From Labrenzia sp. CE80 (GTDB lineage Bacteria > Pseudomonadota > Alphaproteobacteria > Rhizobiales > Stappiaceae), in assembly GCF_009650605.1 (NCBI RefSeq), contig NZ_WAJT01000002.1, positions 310,001-374,000 of the forward strand: a stretch of 64,000 bases of DNA, given 5' to 3'. The notes below the pieces were generated by a model that made no database searches, was not told where the DNA came from, and saw only the letters and a list, made by a program, of their open reading frames with translations. A program made the position numbers and the translations under genes. Within the stretch, counting starts at the first letter, position 1, and every line of letters starts with the position of its first letter. Shown in pieces: positions 7,687-16,686 of the stretch.

Positions 7687-8448
7687 CTAGATCAATCCGA
7701 TGGCCTTGCGAACATCTTCGTCGCGAAGCGAGCAATCGGTGCCTCTGTAAGTGTCTCCGCCATCCGTTGCGAGCCAGGCGATTGCCTCGCCAACCCACTC
7801 GGGAGGAATGTGGACGGCAGGGTCGAGCTGACTCACCGGATTGATGCCCGACGCCTTGATCGCGACCTGCATTTCGGTGGCAACCGTACCGGGGCTCAGG
7901 CCGAGGACGCGCACGCCTTTGTCGCCAAACTCCTTGTCTGCGCATTTGGTCAAGGACAGAACGGCGGCCTTTGATGAGCAATAATGGCTCCAGCCCTCGA
8001 GTGCGCCGGTAGCCGCGCCCGAACTGATGTTGATCACTGTCCCGCTTCCTTGTGCAGCCATGACCGGCAACGCTTCGTGCAGGCCGTAGTAGACACCCTT
8101 GACGTTGACATCGATGACCTTGCCCCAGGCCTCGGGGTCGGAATTCTCAATCCGGTTGATCGGGTCGATCAGCCCGGCATTGTTCACCAGGATGTCCAGG
8201 CTGCCGAACTTTTGTGTGCAAAGGGCAACGGCATCGGCAACAGCCTTGTAATCAGACACATCGCAGGCAATCGCTTCCGCCCGGCCACCGTTAGCGCGAA
8301 TCTCCGAAGCAATTCTCTCGATGTCCGAGGTGCTGCGTGCTGCGAGAACAACGGCAGCGCCATACTTCGCCAGGATACGGGCAGCGGCCTCACCGATGCC
8401 TCGGCTTGCGCCCGTCACAAGAGCAGCTTTTCCATTCAAGTCAGGCAT
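7687..8448 (-). CDS. Short-chain dehydrogenase/reductase
   Basis: A 253-residue Rossmann-fold NAD(P)-dependent oxidoreductase. The cofactor motif VTGASRGIGEAAARIL is at the N terminus, the structural NNAG motif at about residue 90, and the catalytic serine plus YxxxK (SSGAATGALEGWSHYCSSK) near residues 143-160. The basic Arg in AARST after the second strand suggests NADP preference, weakly. The C-terminal tail (about 25 residues, TYRGTDCSLRDEDVRKAI) is unlike the usual GG-x-x-x-DGG ending. The substrate cannot be assigned. It is convergent with maiA and divergent from the potassium channel gene. Confidence 0.9.
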   Translation of the reverse strand: MPDLNGKAALVTGASRGIGEAAARILAKYGAAVVLAARSTSDIERIASEIRANGGRAEAIACDVSDYKAVADAVALCTQKFGSLDILVNNAGLIDPINRIENSDPEAWGKVIDVNVKGVYYGLHEALPVMAAQGSGTVINISSGAATGALEGWSHYCSSKAAVLSLTKCADKEFGDKGVRVLGLSPGTVATEMQVAIKASGINPVSQLDPAVHIPPEWVGEAIAWLATDGGDTYRGTDCSLRDEDVRKAIGLI

Positions 8449-8563
8449 TTGGTCCCCCAGTCGTTCGTGGTTTGGAAGCCATCATCTAGGAACAAACGTC
8501 TTGAGATGCCAGAGGTGCGGTCGTGTGACTTGCCTTTCGGGCCGCTTACGTCATTCTCCGGCT

Positions 8564-9349
8564 ATGACTTTTTCCTATCAAGCCTTGCGCGCGCGCCTTC
8601 GGCATCTCTATTTCGGTCAATCAGCACCTGCCCGCATCTGGCGCTATGTGCTGTTGACGTTCGACGTGTTGACGATTGGGTACTTCATCATCTCTTCGAT
8701 GCTTGACCCCGGCCGGATCCATCATGAAATCGATTATTTGATCGCGGGTGTCTTGCTGCTCGACTACCTCGGGAGATTGATTGCTTCCGCGGAGCCCGGG
8801 CGCTATGTGATCAGCTTTACAGCCATGGCGGATGTGGTTGTTATCGCATCCCTGATCGCACCGGCCTTCTTCGAAAACCTGGCTTTCCTTCGCGTGATCC
8901 GCATGCTGCGTCTGCTGCGCTCCTATCATGTGCTCAAGGAGCTGCGCGACTCCTCGCGATGGTTCAAACGCAACGAGGAAATCATCCACTCGGGCGTGAA
9001 CCTCGTCGTGTTCATCTTCATCGTGACAGCCCTGGTTTACGTCGTGGAGGACGATCGCAACCCGGCGATCAACAACTACCTGGATGCCCTCTATTTCACC
9101 GTCACGACGCTGACCACAACCGGCTTCGGCGACATCACCATGAGCGACAGCGCGGGGCGGTTGCTCACCGTCGCCATCATGATCTTTGGCGTGGCGTTGT
9201 TCCTGCGTCTTGTCCAGACGATCTTCCGGCCGGTCAAGGTCCATTACAAATGCCCGGATTGTGGCTTGAGCCGTCATGATACGGATGCCGTTCACTGCAA
9301 GCACTGTGGACGGATTTTGAACATTCCAACAGAGGGTGAGTGGGGATAG
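8564..9349 (+). CDS. Voltage-gated-type potassium channel with C-terminal zinc ribbon
   Basis: A 261-residue protein with six predicted transmembrane helices. It has an S4-like helix rich in spaced arginines (LRVIRMLRLLRSYHVLKELR, near residues 107-126) and a pore loop carrying the K+ selectivity filter TTTGFGD. After S6 the cytoplasmic tail has CPDCG and, 11 residues after the second cysteine, CKHCG. This C-x2-C-x11-C-x2-C pattern reads as a zinc ribbon. The start ATG 8564 fits the first conserved residues; the upstream open frame is antisense to the SDR gene. The zinc ribbon could sense metal or redox state or hold a partner; this is inference. Confidence 0.88.
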   Translation: MTFSYQALRARLRHLYFGQSAPARIWRYVLLTFDVLTIGYFIISSMLDPGRIHHEIDYLIAGVLLLDYLGRLIASAEPGRYVISFTAMADVVVIASLIAPAFFENLAFLRVIRMLRLLRSYHVLKELRDSSRWFKRNEEIIHSGVNLVVFIFIVTALVYVVEDDRNPAINNYLDALYFTVTTLTTTGFGDITMSDSAGRLLTVAIMIFGVALFLRLVQTIFRPVKVHYKCPDCGLSRHDTDAVHCKHCGRILNIPTEGEWG

Positions 9350-9471
9350 CAACGGAAGATATATTCTTTTCCGCCTGATCGCGTCACTGTGATTGGCAGG
9401 CTCTTGGGATCGCTGTCAGATGATGACAACGTCTGATGACCGGTTGTCGACGTCGACCTTAAGGAGCCTCC

Positions 9472-10299
9472 ATGCCCTCGAAGAAGTCCATGCTTACAAT
9501 CTCATTCTGGTGGGCCCTTGCCTTGCAGCCTGCTGTCGCTGCAGATGCCTGCGGCGATGAAGTGCCCTGTGAGCTTGAAGAGGGTACTTATTACGCTCTC
9601 TTGCCTGATGATGCTGAGACGATGCCGCCAGCGGGTGCAGTGTTTTATCTTCATGGGCATCGTGGGAAAGCACTGAACGCCGTTCGAAACGCGTCGTTCA
9701 AGAAGCTTGCGAACGATCTGAATGTTGTCTTTGTCGCGGTTCAGGGGATCGATGGCACGTGGTCATTTCCCACCGCTCCGCGAAGTCTGCGCGATGAAAA
9801 CGCGTTTTTCGATGCTGTTCTCGATGATGTTGAAGACCGGTTCAACATCGATCGCGAGAAGACCCTTCTAACAGGCTTTTCCTCGGGCGGGTTCATGACC
9901 TGGTATCTGGCTTGTGACGATGCAGACCGGTTTGCAGGATACGCTCCGATCGCAGGTGCCTTCTGGAAGCCCCTGCCGGAAGAATGCCCGACTGAGGCTC
10001 CCTATCTGTTCCACGTTCATGGAACGTCGGACACGGTCGTGCCTCTCGAAGGGCGTCCGCTTGGTGGTGGAAAGTATCACCAGGGCGATGTCTTCAAGAG
10101 CTTTGATGTCTGGCTTCAACAGCTTGGCCTGACTGACGACAAACCCATGACGTATGACGACGGCATCCTGAGATGCGAGCGCTGGTCGCCTGAAACGGGG
10201 TTGCTTGAGCTTTGCCTTCATGATGGTGGCCACAGTGTACGCGCAGATTGGGTGGCGCGTGCATGGCATGAACTTGGCAAGCTTAAGGGCTGGTCCTGA
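9472..10299 (+). CDS. Secreted PHB-depolymerase/LpqC-like esterase
   Basis: A 275-residue alpha/beta hydrolase with an N-terminal signal peptide (hydrophobic stretch ISFWWALALQPAVAADA). The lipase-type elbow GFSSGGF (G-x-S-x-G) carries the nucleophile at about residue 135. The oxyanion-side motif FYLHGHRG is near residue 60, DTVVPLEGR is the likely acid region, and DGGHSV carries the catalytic histidine. This layout matches the esterase/PHB depolymerase (feruloyl-esterase-like) family. The presence of only five cysteines and a short C terminus argues against a true extracellular PHB depolymerase with a binding domain. AAGGAG precedes ATG 9472. Confidence 0.82.
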   Translation: MPSKKSMLTISFWWALALQPAVAADACGDEVPCELEEGTYYALLPDDAETMPPAGAVFYLHGHRGKALNAVRNASFKKLANDLNVVFVAVQGIDGTWSFPTAPRSLRDENAFFDAVLDDVEDRFNIDREKTLLTGFSSGGFMTWYLACDDADRFAGYAPIAGAFWKPLPEECPTEAPYLFHVHGTSDTVVPLEGRPLGGGKYHQGDVFKSFDVWLQQLGLTDDKPMTYDDGILRCERWSPETGLLELCLHDGGHSVRADWVARAWHELGKLKGWS

Positions 10300-10413
10300 T
10301 CACGGCATTTGACGAACACTTGAGCGAATTTGCAGCCCTGTAGCGTACGGGGCAGTTGACGGGAGAGAATTCAGTCGGCTCATTGGTCGCAACGCAATTC
10401 TCTTGGTGAGCCC

Positions 10414-11682
10414 TTGTCAGTTTCTTCCTCTCCCGCCGGTGCCTTGTCCGGTCTCGTTGTTCTAGATCTGTCGAGGATTCTCGCCGGTCCGACGTGTACC
10501 CAGATTCTCGGAGACTTGGGAGCTGAGGTCATCAAGATCGAGCGACCGGCGAAAGGCGACGATACGCGTGGCTGGGGCCCGCCCTTCCTGAAGGACACCG
10601 CAGGCCGCGAAACACAAGAAAGCGCCTACTACCTGTCTTCCAATCGCAACAAGCGATCTGCCGCGATCAACCTGGCTTCGGAGGCCGGACAGAAGCTGGT
10701 CAGGGATTTGGCCGCCAAGGCGGATGTTCTCGTCGAGAACTTCAAGGTCGGCGACCTGAAGCGCCGGGGCTTGGACTATGAAAGTCTGAAAGCAGCCAAT
10801 CACAGTCTGATTTATTGCTCGATCTCCGGCTTCGGGCAAACAGGGCCCTATGCCTCAAGGGCTGGCTACGATTTTCTGATCCAGGGGATGGGTGGCATCA
10901 TGTCTCTGACGGGCCTTCCCGACGATGAAGGGGGCACGGAAACCAAGGCGGGTGTCGGCATCGCCGATGTCATGTGTGGTATGTACGCAACTGTGTCGAT
11001 CCTTGCTGCCTTGAACCATCGGAACAAGACTGGAGAAGGGCAGTATCTCGATATCTCTCTTTTCGACAGCCAGGTCTCATGGTTGATCAACCAGGGTGTC
11101 GCGCATCTGGTGTCAGGGGAGATTCCGGGGCGCTTGGGAAATGGTCATCCAACCATTGTGCCCTATGAGACTTTTCCTGCGAGTGACATGTCGTTCATTC
11201 TGGCCGTTGGGAATGACAGTCAGTTCAAGAAATTTTGCGTCGTGGCTTGCGCTCCTGCCTTGGCAGAAGACCCACGATTTGCTGCAAATGCGGATCGTGT
11301 ACGAAATCGCAAGGACCTCGTGCCGCTGATCCGCCGGCTGACGATTGAAAAAACGGCCGCTGAGTGGATTGAGCTTCTTGAACGCGAAGGCGTGCCCTGT
11401 GGCCCCGTGAATGACCTTGGGTCGGTCTTCAAGGACCCTCAGGTGCTTGCCCGCAATATGAAAATTTCGATGCCGCATGAATTGAGCGGTTCGGTCGATC
11501 TGATCGGATCGCCCATCCGCATGAGCAAGACGCCCGTGGCCTACCATCGTTCGCCGCCAACGCTGGGCGAAGGAACCGAAGACGTCCTGACGTCCCTGCT
11601 TGGTCTGACCGAAGACGACATTCGGCAACTGTCAGCGAGCGGCTCCATCCAGACAAGACAATCTAGGGAAAAACCTGAATGA
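10414..11682 (+). CDS. CaiB/BaiF (class III) CoA transferase
   Basis: A 422-residue enzyme of the formyl-CoA transferase family, which moves CoA between carboxylic acids. The N terminus LDLSRILAGPTCTQILGDLGAEVIKIERP, then SAYYLSSNRNKRS, is the class signature. The catalytic aspartate is in AGYDFLIQG near residue 150. The C-terminal part VPCGPVNDLGSVFKDPQVLAR closes the interlocked-dimer fold. The start is TTG at 10414 after GGTGAG; no ATG lies before the conserved region. The stop overlaps the start of a ThDP enzyme by four bases (ATGA), so the two act together, but the acid handled is unknown. Confidence 0.9.
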   Translation: MSVSSSPAGALSGLVVLDLSRILAGPTCTQILGDLGAEVIKIERPAKGDDTRGWGPPFLKDTAGRETQESAYYLSSNRNKRSAAINLASEAGQKLVRDLAAKADVLVENFKVGDLKRRGLDYESLKAANHSLIYCSISGFGQTGPYASRAGYDFLIQGMGGIMSLTGLPDDEGGTETKAGVGIADVMCGMYATVSILAALNHRNKTGEGQYLDISLFDSQVSWLINQGVAHLVSGEIPGRLGNGHPTIVPYETFPASDMSFILAVGNDSQFKKFCVVACAPALAEDPRFAANADRVRNRKDLVPLIRRLTIEKTAAEWIELLEREGVPCGPVNDLGSVFKDPQVLARNMKISMPHELSGSVDLIGSPIRMSKTPVAYHRSPPTLGEGTEDVLTSLLGLTEDDIRQLSASGSIQTRQSREKPE

Positions 11683-13301
11683 CCACCGGAGCCGATATTA
11701 TTGCGGGCAAGCTGCATGCCGCAGGGTGTCGCCACGCCTTTGGCATCCCTGGCGGCGAAGTTCTCGCCCTGATGGACAGTATCGACCGTGCAGGCATACG
11801 CTTTGTTCTGGTCAAGCATGAGAATGCTGGTGGCTTCATGGCGGAGGGTGGATGGCATGCCAATGGAGCGCCTGGCGTTCTGCTCGCAACACTCGGGCCC
11901 GGCGTTGCCAACGCCATCAATGTTGTGGCAAATGCCTGGCAGGATCGCGTGCCCCTGGTCTTTCTCACCGGGTGTGTCGATGCTGCAGAGGCGGAAAGCT
12001 ACACGCATCAGGTGTTCGACCATCAGCAGCTGCTGCGGCCGATCGTTAAGGCCAGCTTCTCAGCCCGGTTGGATGCTCTTGACGTCATGATGGACAAGGC
12101 GATTGCAATTGCCCTAGAGGGACAGCCGGGACCGGTCCATATCGACGTGCCGATCAAGGTCGCCGAAGCGCTGACGCAAGAACCCTGGAATCCGAGCCGG
12201 GGGTCCTCGCTGCCGCAGCTGGCGGTCGCTGACGGCCCGCATCTGACGGAGGCCTTGGAGCTATTTGCAAAGGCGAGGCGGCCGATTGCTATCGCCGGTG
12301 TCGATGCAATGAATGAAGGTGCGGGACCCGAGTTGGCGGCTTTCTGCAGACAATTCTCGATTCCCTTGATCACCAGCTATAAGGGCAAGGGCTTGCTTGA
12401 TGAAATGGATGCTCTGGCGCTGGGCGGCGCAGGCCTTTCTCCTAAAGCGGACAACATTTTTCTTCCGTTGATCAACCAGAGCGATTGCGTCCTGCTTCTT
12501 GGATACGATCCGATCGAGATGCGGGCAAACTGGCGCAATCCATGGCCCGATGGTGCGCCTGTTATCGAAGTGTCACCGGTGTTGAGAACCCACGGGATGC
12601 ACAAGGCGCGTTTTGAGCTGCGCAGTTCAGTGAAATCCGCGTTGGCCGTGTTTTCCAGAAGCAGGTCGGCTGATGAGCCGGCGGCCTGGCCCGCCGGAGA
12701 GCCCACAAGAGCCAGGGCGAACTTGGAGAGTGCATTCGCTCCTGAAACAGATGGCTGGGGCCCCGCGACTGTCTTCCATACCCTTCGCAAACTGACGCCG
12801 GATGAAACCGTCATAACGGCCGACAGTGGTGCGCATCGGATTCTTGTCAGCCAGATCTGGAAATGCAGACAGCCGAGAGGAATGCTCCAGTCCTCGGCCC
12901 TATGCACGATGGGATGCGCAGTTCCACTGGCGATCGGACATCGACTGATTGATGACACTGAGGCACCCGTCGTTGCTTTCGTTGGTGATGCGGGGCTTGA
13001 GATGTGTCTGGGAGAACTCTCGACGCTTCGTGATCAGGGACTGCCTGTGATCATTTGTGTCCTTGTGGACCGGTCTTTGTCGCTGATTGAACTGAAACAA
13101 CGGACCAGCCAGCGTGCGAATGTGGGCGTCGATTTTGGCGAGACCGATTTCCCGGAAATCGCGCGCGCCTACGATGGTCACGGCGCTTGGGTCGAAGCGG
13201 TTGATGAGTTGGAGCGAGAGATCAAAGATGCGTTATGCAGATCTGGCTTTACAATTATTGCGTGTAGAATCTCAAGATGCTCTTATGACGGAAAGTTCTG
13301 A
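11679..13301 (+). CDS. Thiamine-diphosphate enzyme, acetolactate-synthase-like
   Basis: A 540-residue enzyme with the three ThDP domains in order: N-terminal Pyr domain (HAFGIPGGEVLALMDS, the catalytic glutamate in VKHENAGGFMAEG), central domain (about 190-330), and C-terminal PP domain with the metal/ThDP motif GDAGLEMCLGELSTLRDQGLPVIICVLVD. This is the layout of acetolactate synthase, sulfoacetaldehyde acetyltransferase and oxalyl-CoA decarboxylase. The overlapping CoA transferase recalls the frc-oxc pair, but the PP motif lacks enough specificity to assign oxalate. The last 20 residues (IIACRISRCSYDGKF) are atypical. The gene ends at the edge of an AT-rich stretch. Confidence 0.85.
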   Translation: MTTGADIIAGKLHAAGCRHAFGIPGGEVLALMDSIDRAGIRFVLVKHENAGGFMAEGGWHANGAPGVLLATLGPGVANAINVVANAWQDRVPLVFLTGCVDAAEAESYTHQVFDHQQLLRPIVKASFSARLDALDVMMDKAIAIALEGQPGPVHIDVPIKVAEALTQEPWNPSRGSSLPQLAVADGPHLTEALELFAKARRPIAIAGVDAMNEGAGPELAAFCRQFSIPLITSYKGKGLLDEMDALALGGAGLSPKADNIFLPLINQSDCVLLLGYDPIEMRANWRNPWPDGAPVIEVSPVLRTHGMHKARFELRSSVKSALAVFSRSRSADEPAAWPAGEPTRARANLESAFAPETDGWGPATVFHTLRKLTPDETVITADSGAHRILVSQIWKCRQPRGMLQSSALCTMGCAVPLAIGHRLIDDTEAPVVAFVGDAGLEMCLGELSTLRDQGLPVIICVLVDRSLSLIELKQRTSQRANVGVDFGETDFPEIARAYDGHGAWVEAVDELEREIKDALCRSGFTIIACRISRCSYDGKF

Positions 13302-13831
13302 TATGAATCGTGCGAAGAGCTTTTGAGCCACTTCCATGCCACTGAGAACAAGCCTTTTCACTCAAATTAACGCATTCATTGTTCTTGCTACTATTGAGCG
13401 AATACATTTTTGCGACTTCGAGGTGAGAAATGCGCAAAATAGCTAGTGCAGGTTGATGTCATACGGGCAAAAATCATAGCTATAAGTCACAATGATTTGG
13501 TTTATTAGTTTATACATCCATCGATTGATGTGTCGAGAGTATAAATAGAAAATACTCTTATATCGGGAAAATGATGTAAATATTTTAATTTCAATGAAAA
13601 ATTTTACGCAACTAAAATAGAATTTCAAAATATATTTTGATTATTCTTATGTAGATATAATTTTAGTAAAAATTGGCCTCTTTATAATCGTACAATACTT
13701 ATTATGCTGGTAGGTGTATGTACGTCATTTTTTCCCGTTTAATTTTTCATTAACCGTTTCGTTCTCTCCTTTCCACAAGAGTTAGTTGCCGAATTGCTGG
13801 CGATGTCCTTTGCAATTGTGGATTTAGAAAA
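13302..13831. other. AT-rich gene-free region upstream of the chemosensory operon
   Basis: No convincing gene is present. Bases 13501-13740 are about 25% G+C by my count, against a clearly GC-rich genome. The stretch contains many TpA steps and several TATAAT-like sequences (for example near 13655 and 13683), so promoter placement is ambiguous. The ORFs inside it have AT-driven composition and no ribosome sites. It probably holds the operon promoter and possibly a site for an H-NS-like or MucR-type silencer; that is inference. Confidence 0.6.
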
Positions 13832-14143
13832 TTGAATACTGAAAAGACTGTCACCGATAAAAATGACGATACTAGCGAGTACTTGGAGCTGCCTCAGATT
13901 TGTGATCTGGCGGCCGCTGCAAAGGTGCACGCCGCAATGTGTGACCTCAGTGAGAGTTCCAATCTCCTGATCGACGCAAGCCGGGTGGAACGTTGCGGCA
14001 CGGCCATTGCGCAAATTCTGGTAGCCGCTTCCATCGATCTCGAGGGTCAAGGCAACCGGCTCGTCATTTCATCCATGTCTGATCAATTCAAAATGTCTCT
14101 GCAGGACCTTGGTCTCGGAGATTGCCTGTGTAGCTGGGAGTAA
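13832..14143 (+). CDS. STAS domain protein (first of two in the operon)
   Basis: A 103-residue single-domain STAS protein heading the chemosensory operon. The pattern ELPQICDLAAAAKVHAAMCDLSESSNLLIDASRVERCGTAIAQILVAAS matches anti-anti-sigma folds. At the position where SpoIIAA-type proteins have D-S-S-G it reads E-R-C-G, so the phosphorylated serine is missing and it is probably not regulated by serine phosphorylation. The start is TTG 13832 with only a weak ribosome site; a TTG further in is possible. It lies 7 bases from cheY. Confidence 0.78.
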   Translation: MNTEKTVTDKNDDTSEYLELPQICDLAAAAKVHAAMCDLSESSNLLIDASRVERCGTAIAQILVAASIDLEGQGNRLVISSMSDQFKMSLQDLGLGDCLCSWE

Positions 14144-14150
14144 TCGCATC

Positions 14151-14516
14151 ATGGCGAAACGAGCACTAACCGTTGATGACAGCAAAACCATGCGGGACAT
14201 GGTGGCTTTCACCCTGAAGGGAGCCGGTTTTGATGTCCTTGAAGCGGAAGACGGCGTTCATGCCCTTTCGGTTGTGAAGGGACAGAAGGTCGATGTCGTG
14301 ATCACGGATATCAACATGCCGAACATGGATGGGGTGACGCTCGTCCGTGAACTCAGGGCAAAGGCGGAGTTCAAATCGACCCCCATCTTGATCCTGACCA
14401 CCGAGGGTGGGGATGACAAGAAGGCCAGTGGCAAGGCCGCTGGCGCTACCGGTTGGATCGTCAAGCCGTTTGCCCCTGACAAGCTTCTGTCAGTGGTCAA
14501 CAAGGTTTGCCCCTGA
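14151..14516 (+). CDS. cheY: Chemotaxis response regulator CheY
   Basis: A 121-residue single receiver domain. It has the acidic pair VDDS at residues 8-11, the phosphoacceptor aspartate in VVITDINMPNMDG at about residue 52, the Thr in ILTTEGGDDKKA, and the lysine in WIVKPF. It receives phosphate from CheA encoded next door. ATG 14151 follows GGGAG and gives the normal CheY length; the frame extends further upstream but without conserved character. The absence of an output domain means it acts by protein contact. Confidence 0.95.
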   Translation: MAKRALTVDDSKTMRDMVAFTLKGAGFDVLEAEDGVHALSVVKGQKVDVVITDINMPNMDGVTLVRELRAKAEFKSTPILILTTEGGDDKKASGKAAGATGWIVKPFAPDKLLSVVNKVCP

Positions 14517-14560
14517 CCTATCCGCACTGAGATGAAGTTTCGCACCGACAGGTCACGATC

Positions 14561-16669
14561 ATGAGCATTGACGGCACATCCGGATCAGATTTTGAGCGCT
14601 TTCGAATTACGTTTTTCGAAGAGTGCAATGAGATCTTGGCCGATCTGGAAGTCCATCTGACACAGCTGCAGGAGGGGGCCCTGGACAATGAGGGCCTGAA
14701 TGCGGTTTTCAGGGCAGCCCATTCAATCAAGGCGGGCGCCGGTGCCTTTGGCTTTACCGATCTCGTAAACTTTACGCATTCCTTTGAGGCGTTGCTCGAC
14801 AAGATGCGCGATGGGGAGATTGATCAGACACCTCAGGTCGCGGATCTTCTCGTTCGAGGCGGTGACGTTTTAGCCGAACTCGTCTCTGCAGCGCAGGAAA
14901 ACCGGAACGCGGGTCCGGACTTCGGCGCCGATGTGCTCGAGCAGGTGAATGATCTGTTGGGCAACGCTCCAAAGCCGACAGATGCTCCTGCCAGTGCCGA
15001 TGCCCAGCATGGGGAGATCAGCAGCGGGATGGGCAACTGGACCATTCAGCTGACCCCCAATGTGGATCTGTTCAAGAACGCGACGGAGCCGTTGCTCCTG
15101 ATCCGTGAATTACGCGAGTTGGGAGCGTTAAAGGTCAACTGCGACCGCAGTCAGCTGCCCCCTTTACGCAAGCTGGATCCTGAGCTGGCCTATTTCTCGT
15201 GGGCGTTCGAACTGGAGTCTGAGTGCTCACGTGAGAACATCGAGGAAGTCTTCGAATTCGTTGATGACACCTGCGAAATTGCGATCGAGCGCGCGGTCTC
15301 TTCAGAGAACGATGCCAAAAGCGATGAAGCGCCGCCACAAGGCGCAGAGGTGCAGCCAGAAGCAAGTCTGCCCGCAAAAAGCGTTGCGGCGAAGGAAGTA
15401 GCGCCGGCCGGCAAAAAGGCCAAGGCCGCCGCGGCATCCTCCATTCGTGTGGAACTTGGCCGGATCGACCGCCTTGTGAACACGGTCGGCGAGCTTGTGA
15501 TCACACAGGCAATGCTCGCCCAGGAACTGGCGGACCTGACCTCTGACGTCGAAAGGCAGCCAATCGCAGGGCAGGAGCAGCTCGCCAATCTCACGAGAGA
15601 ACTGCAGGAATGCGTCATGGCGATACGCATGCAGCCGGTGAAGTCAGTTTTTGCGCGTATGCCACGCTTGGTGCGTGACTTGTCCGGGAAGCTGGGCAAG
15701 AAAATAAACCTACGCATGTCCGGTGAGCATACCGAGGTCGACAAGACGATCATTGAAGAGCTCGCCGACCCGCTGACACACATGATCCGCAACTCCATCG
15801 ACCATGGTCTGGAAACGCCGGACGAGCGTGTCGCGGCAGGCAAAGCGGAAGAGGGAACGATCGACTTGTCGGCTGCGCATGTGGGCGGCAACATCGTGAT
15901 AAGCATCAGCGACGACGGTGCGGGGATCAACCGCGAACGCGTTCTTGCGATCGCGATCGACAAGGGCATTGTTCAGCCCGACGCTCATCTCACCGATCAG
16001 GAAATCGACGAGCTTATTTTCGCCCCCGGTTTCTCGACTGCCGAGGAGGTCACCGACATTTCTGGCCGCGGCGTTGGAATGGATGTTGTGAGGCGAAACA
16101 TCGTCAGTCTCGGCGGCCGCATTCAGATTCAATCCCAGCCGGGGCATGGCACACGGCTCAACATGCTGATCCCACTAACCCTCGCAGTGCTCGATGGCAT
16201 GATCGTAGCGGTCGGCAACCAGCGTTACATTCTTCCGATTACCAGCATTGTTGAGAGTTTCAGGCCGAGCCCCTCCCAAATGCGGCGTCTGGATGATTGG
16301 ACACAGGTCGTCCAGATCAGGGGCGAATTCATTCGTATCGTTCGCCTTTGCGACCTTTTCAATGTCGAGAATGCAACCCACGACCCAACGCAGGGGCTGG
16401 TTGTTCTGACCGAAGTCGCGGGCGGTGGAAAAATTGGCATCACCGTTGATGAACTAATTGGTCAGCAACAGATCGTGATCAAGAGCCTAAACGACAACTT
16501 CGATCCGGTTCCCGGAATCTCCGGAGCGACGATTCTCGGCAACGGCAAGGTGGCGTTGATTCTGGATATCGAACAGTTGGCCGGCATGAAAGGCACGGTG
16601 CCTTTGCCGCAGGAGCGCGGTGACGCGAAAGAGGTCGATGCTCCCGTAGCGATTGTGGCGGCCGAATGA
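14561..16669 (+). CDS. cheA: Chemotaxis histidine kinase CheA
   Basis: A 702-residue kinase. Domains in order: Hpt (P1) with phosphorylated His54 in RAAHSIKAGAGAFGF; a P2-like response-regulator-binding domain (about 155-245, starting NWTIQLTPN); an Ala/Lys-rich linker; P3 dimerisation helices (about 293-360, IRVELGRIDRLVNTVGELV); P4 ATPase (N box HMIRNSIDHGLE, G boxes DDGAGINRE and GRGVGMDVV); and P5 CheW-like (from about 540, LAVLDGMIVAVGNQRYILP). All key residues are present. It should transmit receptor signals to CheY and CheB of this operon and possibly to the receiver of the PP2C protein. Confidence 0.96.
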   Translation: MSIDGTSGSDFERFRITFFEECNEILADLEVHLTQLQEGALDNEGLNAVFRAAHSIKAGAGAFGFTDLVNFTHSFEALLDKMRDGEIDQTPQVADLLVRGGDVLAELVSAAQENRNAGPDFGADVLEQVNDLLGNAPKPTDAPASADAQHGEISSGMGNWTIQLTPNVDLFKNATEPLLLIRELRELGALKVNCDRSQLPPLRKLDPELAYFSWAFELESECSRENIEEVFEFVDDTCEIAIERAVSSENDAKSDEAPPQGAEVQPEASLPAKSVAAKEVAPAGKKAKAAAASSIRVELGRIDRLVNTVGELVITQAMLAQELADLTSDVERQPIAGQEQLANLTRELQECVMAIRMQPVKSVFARMPRLVRDLSGKLGKKINLRMSGEHTEVDKTIIEELADPLTHMIRNSIDHGLETPDERVAAGKAEEGTIDLSAAHVGGNIVISISDDGAGINRERVLAIAIDKGIVQPDAHLTDQEIDELIFAPGFSTAEEVTDISGRGVGMDVVRRNIVSLGGRIQIQSQPGHGTRLNMLIPLTLAVLDGMIVAVGNQRYILPITSIVESFRPSPSQMRRLDDWTQVVQIRGEFIRIVRLCDLFNVENATHDPTQGLVVLTEVAGGGKIGITVDELIGQQQIVIKSLNDNFDPVPGISGATILGNGKVALILDIEQLAGMKGTVPLPQERGDAKEVDAPVAIVAAE

Positions 16670-16686
16670 GGATGGGGGATGAAATC

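Noticed and set aside
8621..9352. 243-residue open frame on the minus strand
   Set aside because: Antisense to the potassium channel gene; no ribosome site or domain.
10414..13301. Assignment as oxalate pathway (frc-oxc)
   Set aside because: The ThDP protein looks more like acetolactate synthase than oxalyl-CoA decarboxylase by eye; the pairing alone is not enough.
13443..13628. 61-residue minus-strand ORF in the AT-rich region
   Set aside because: Tyr/Ile/Phe-rich translation reflects base composition; no ribosome site, no family.
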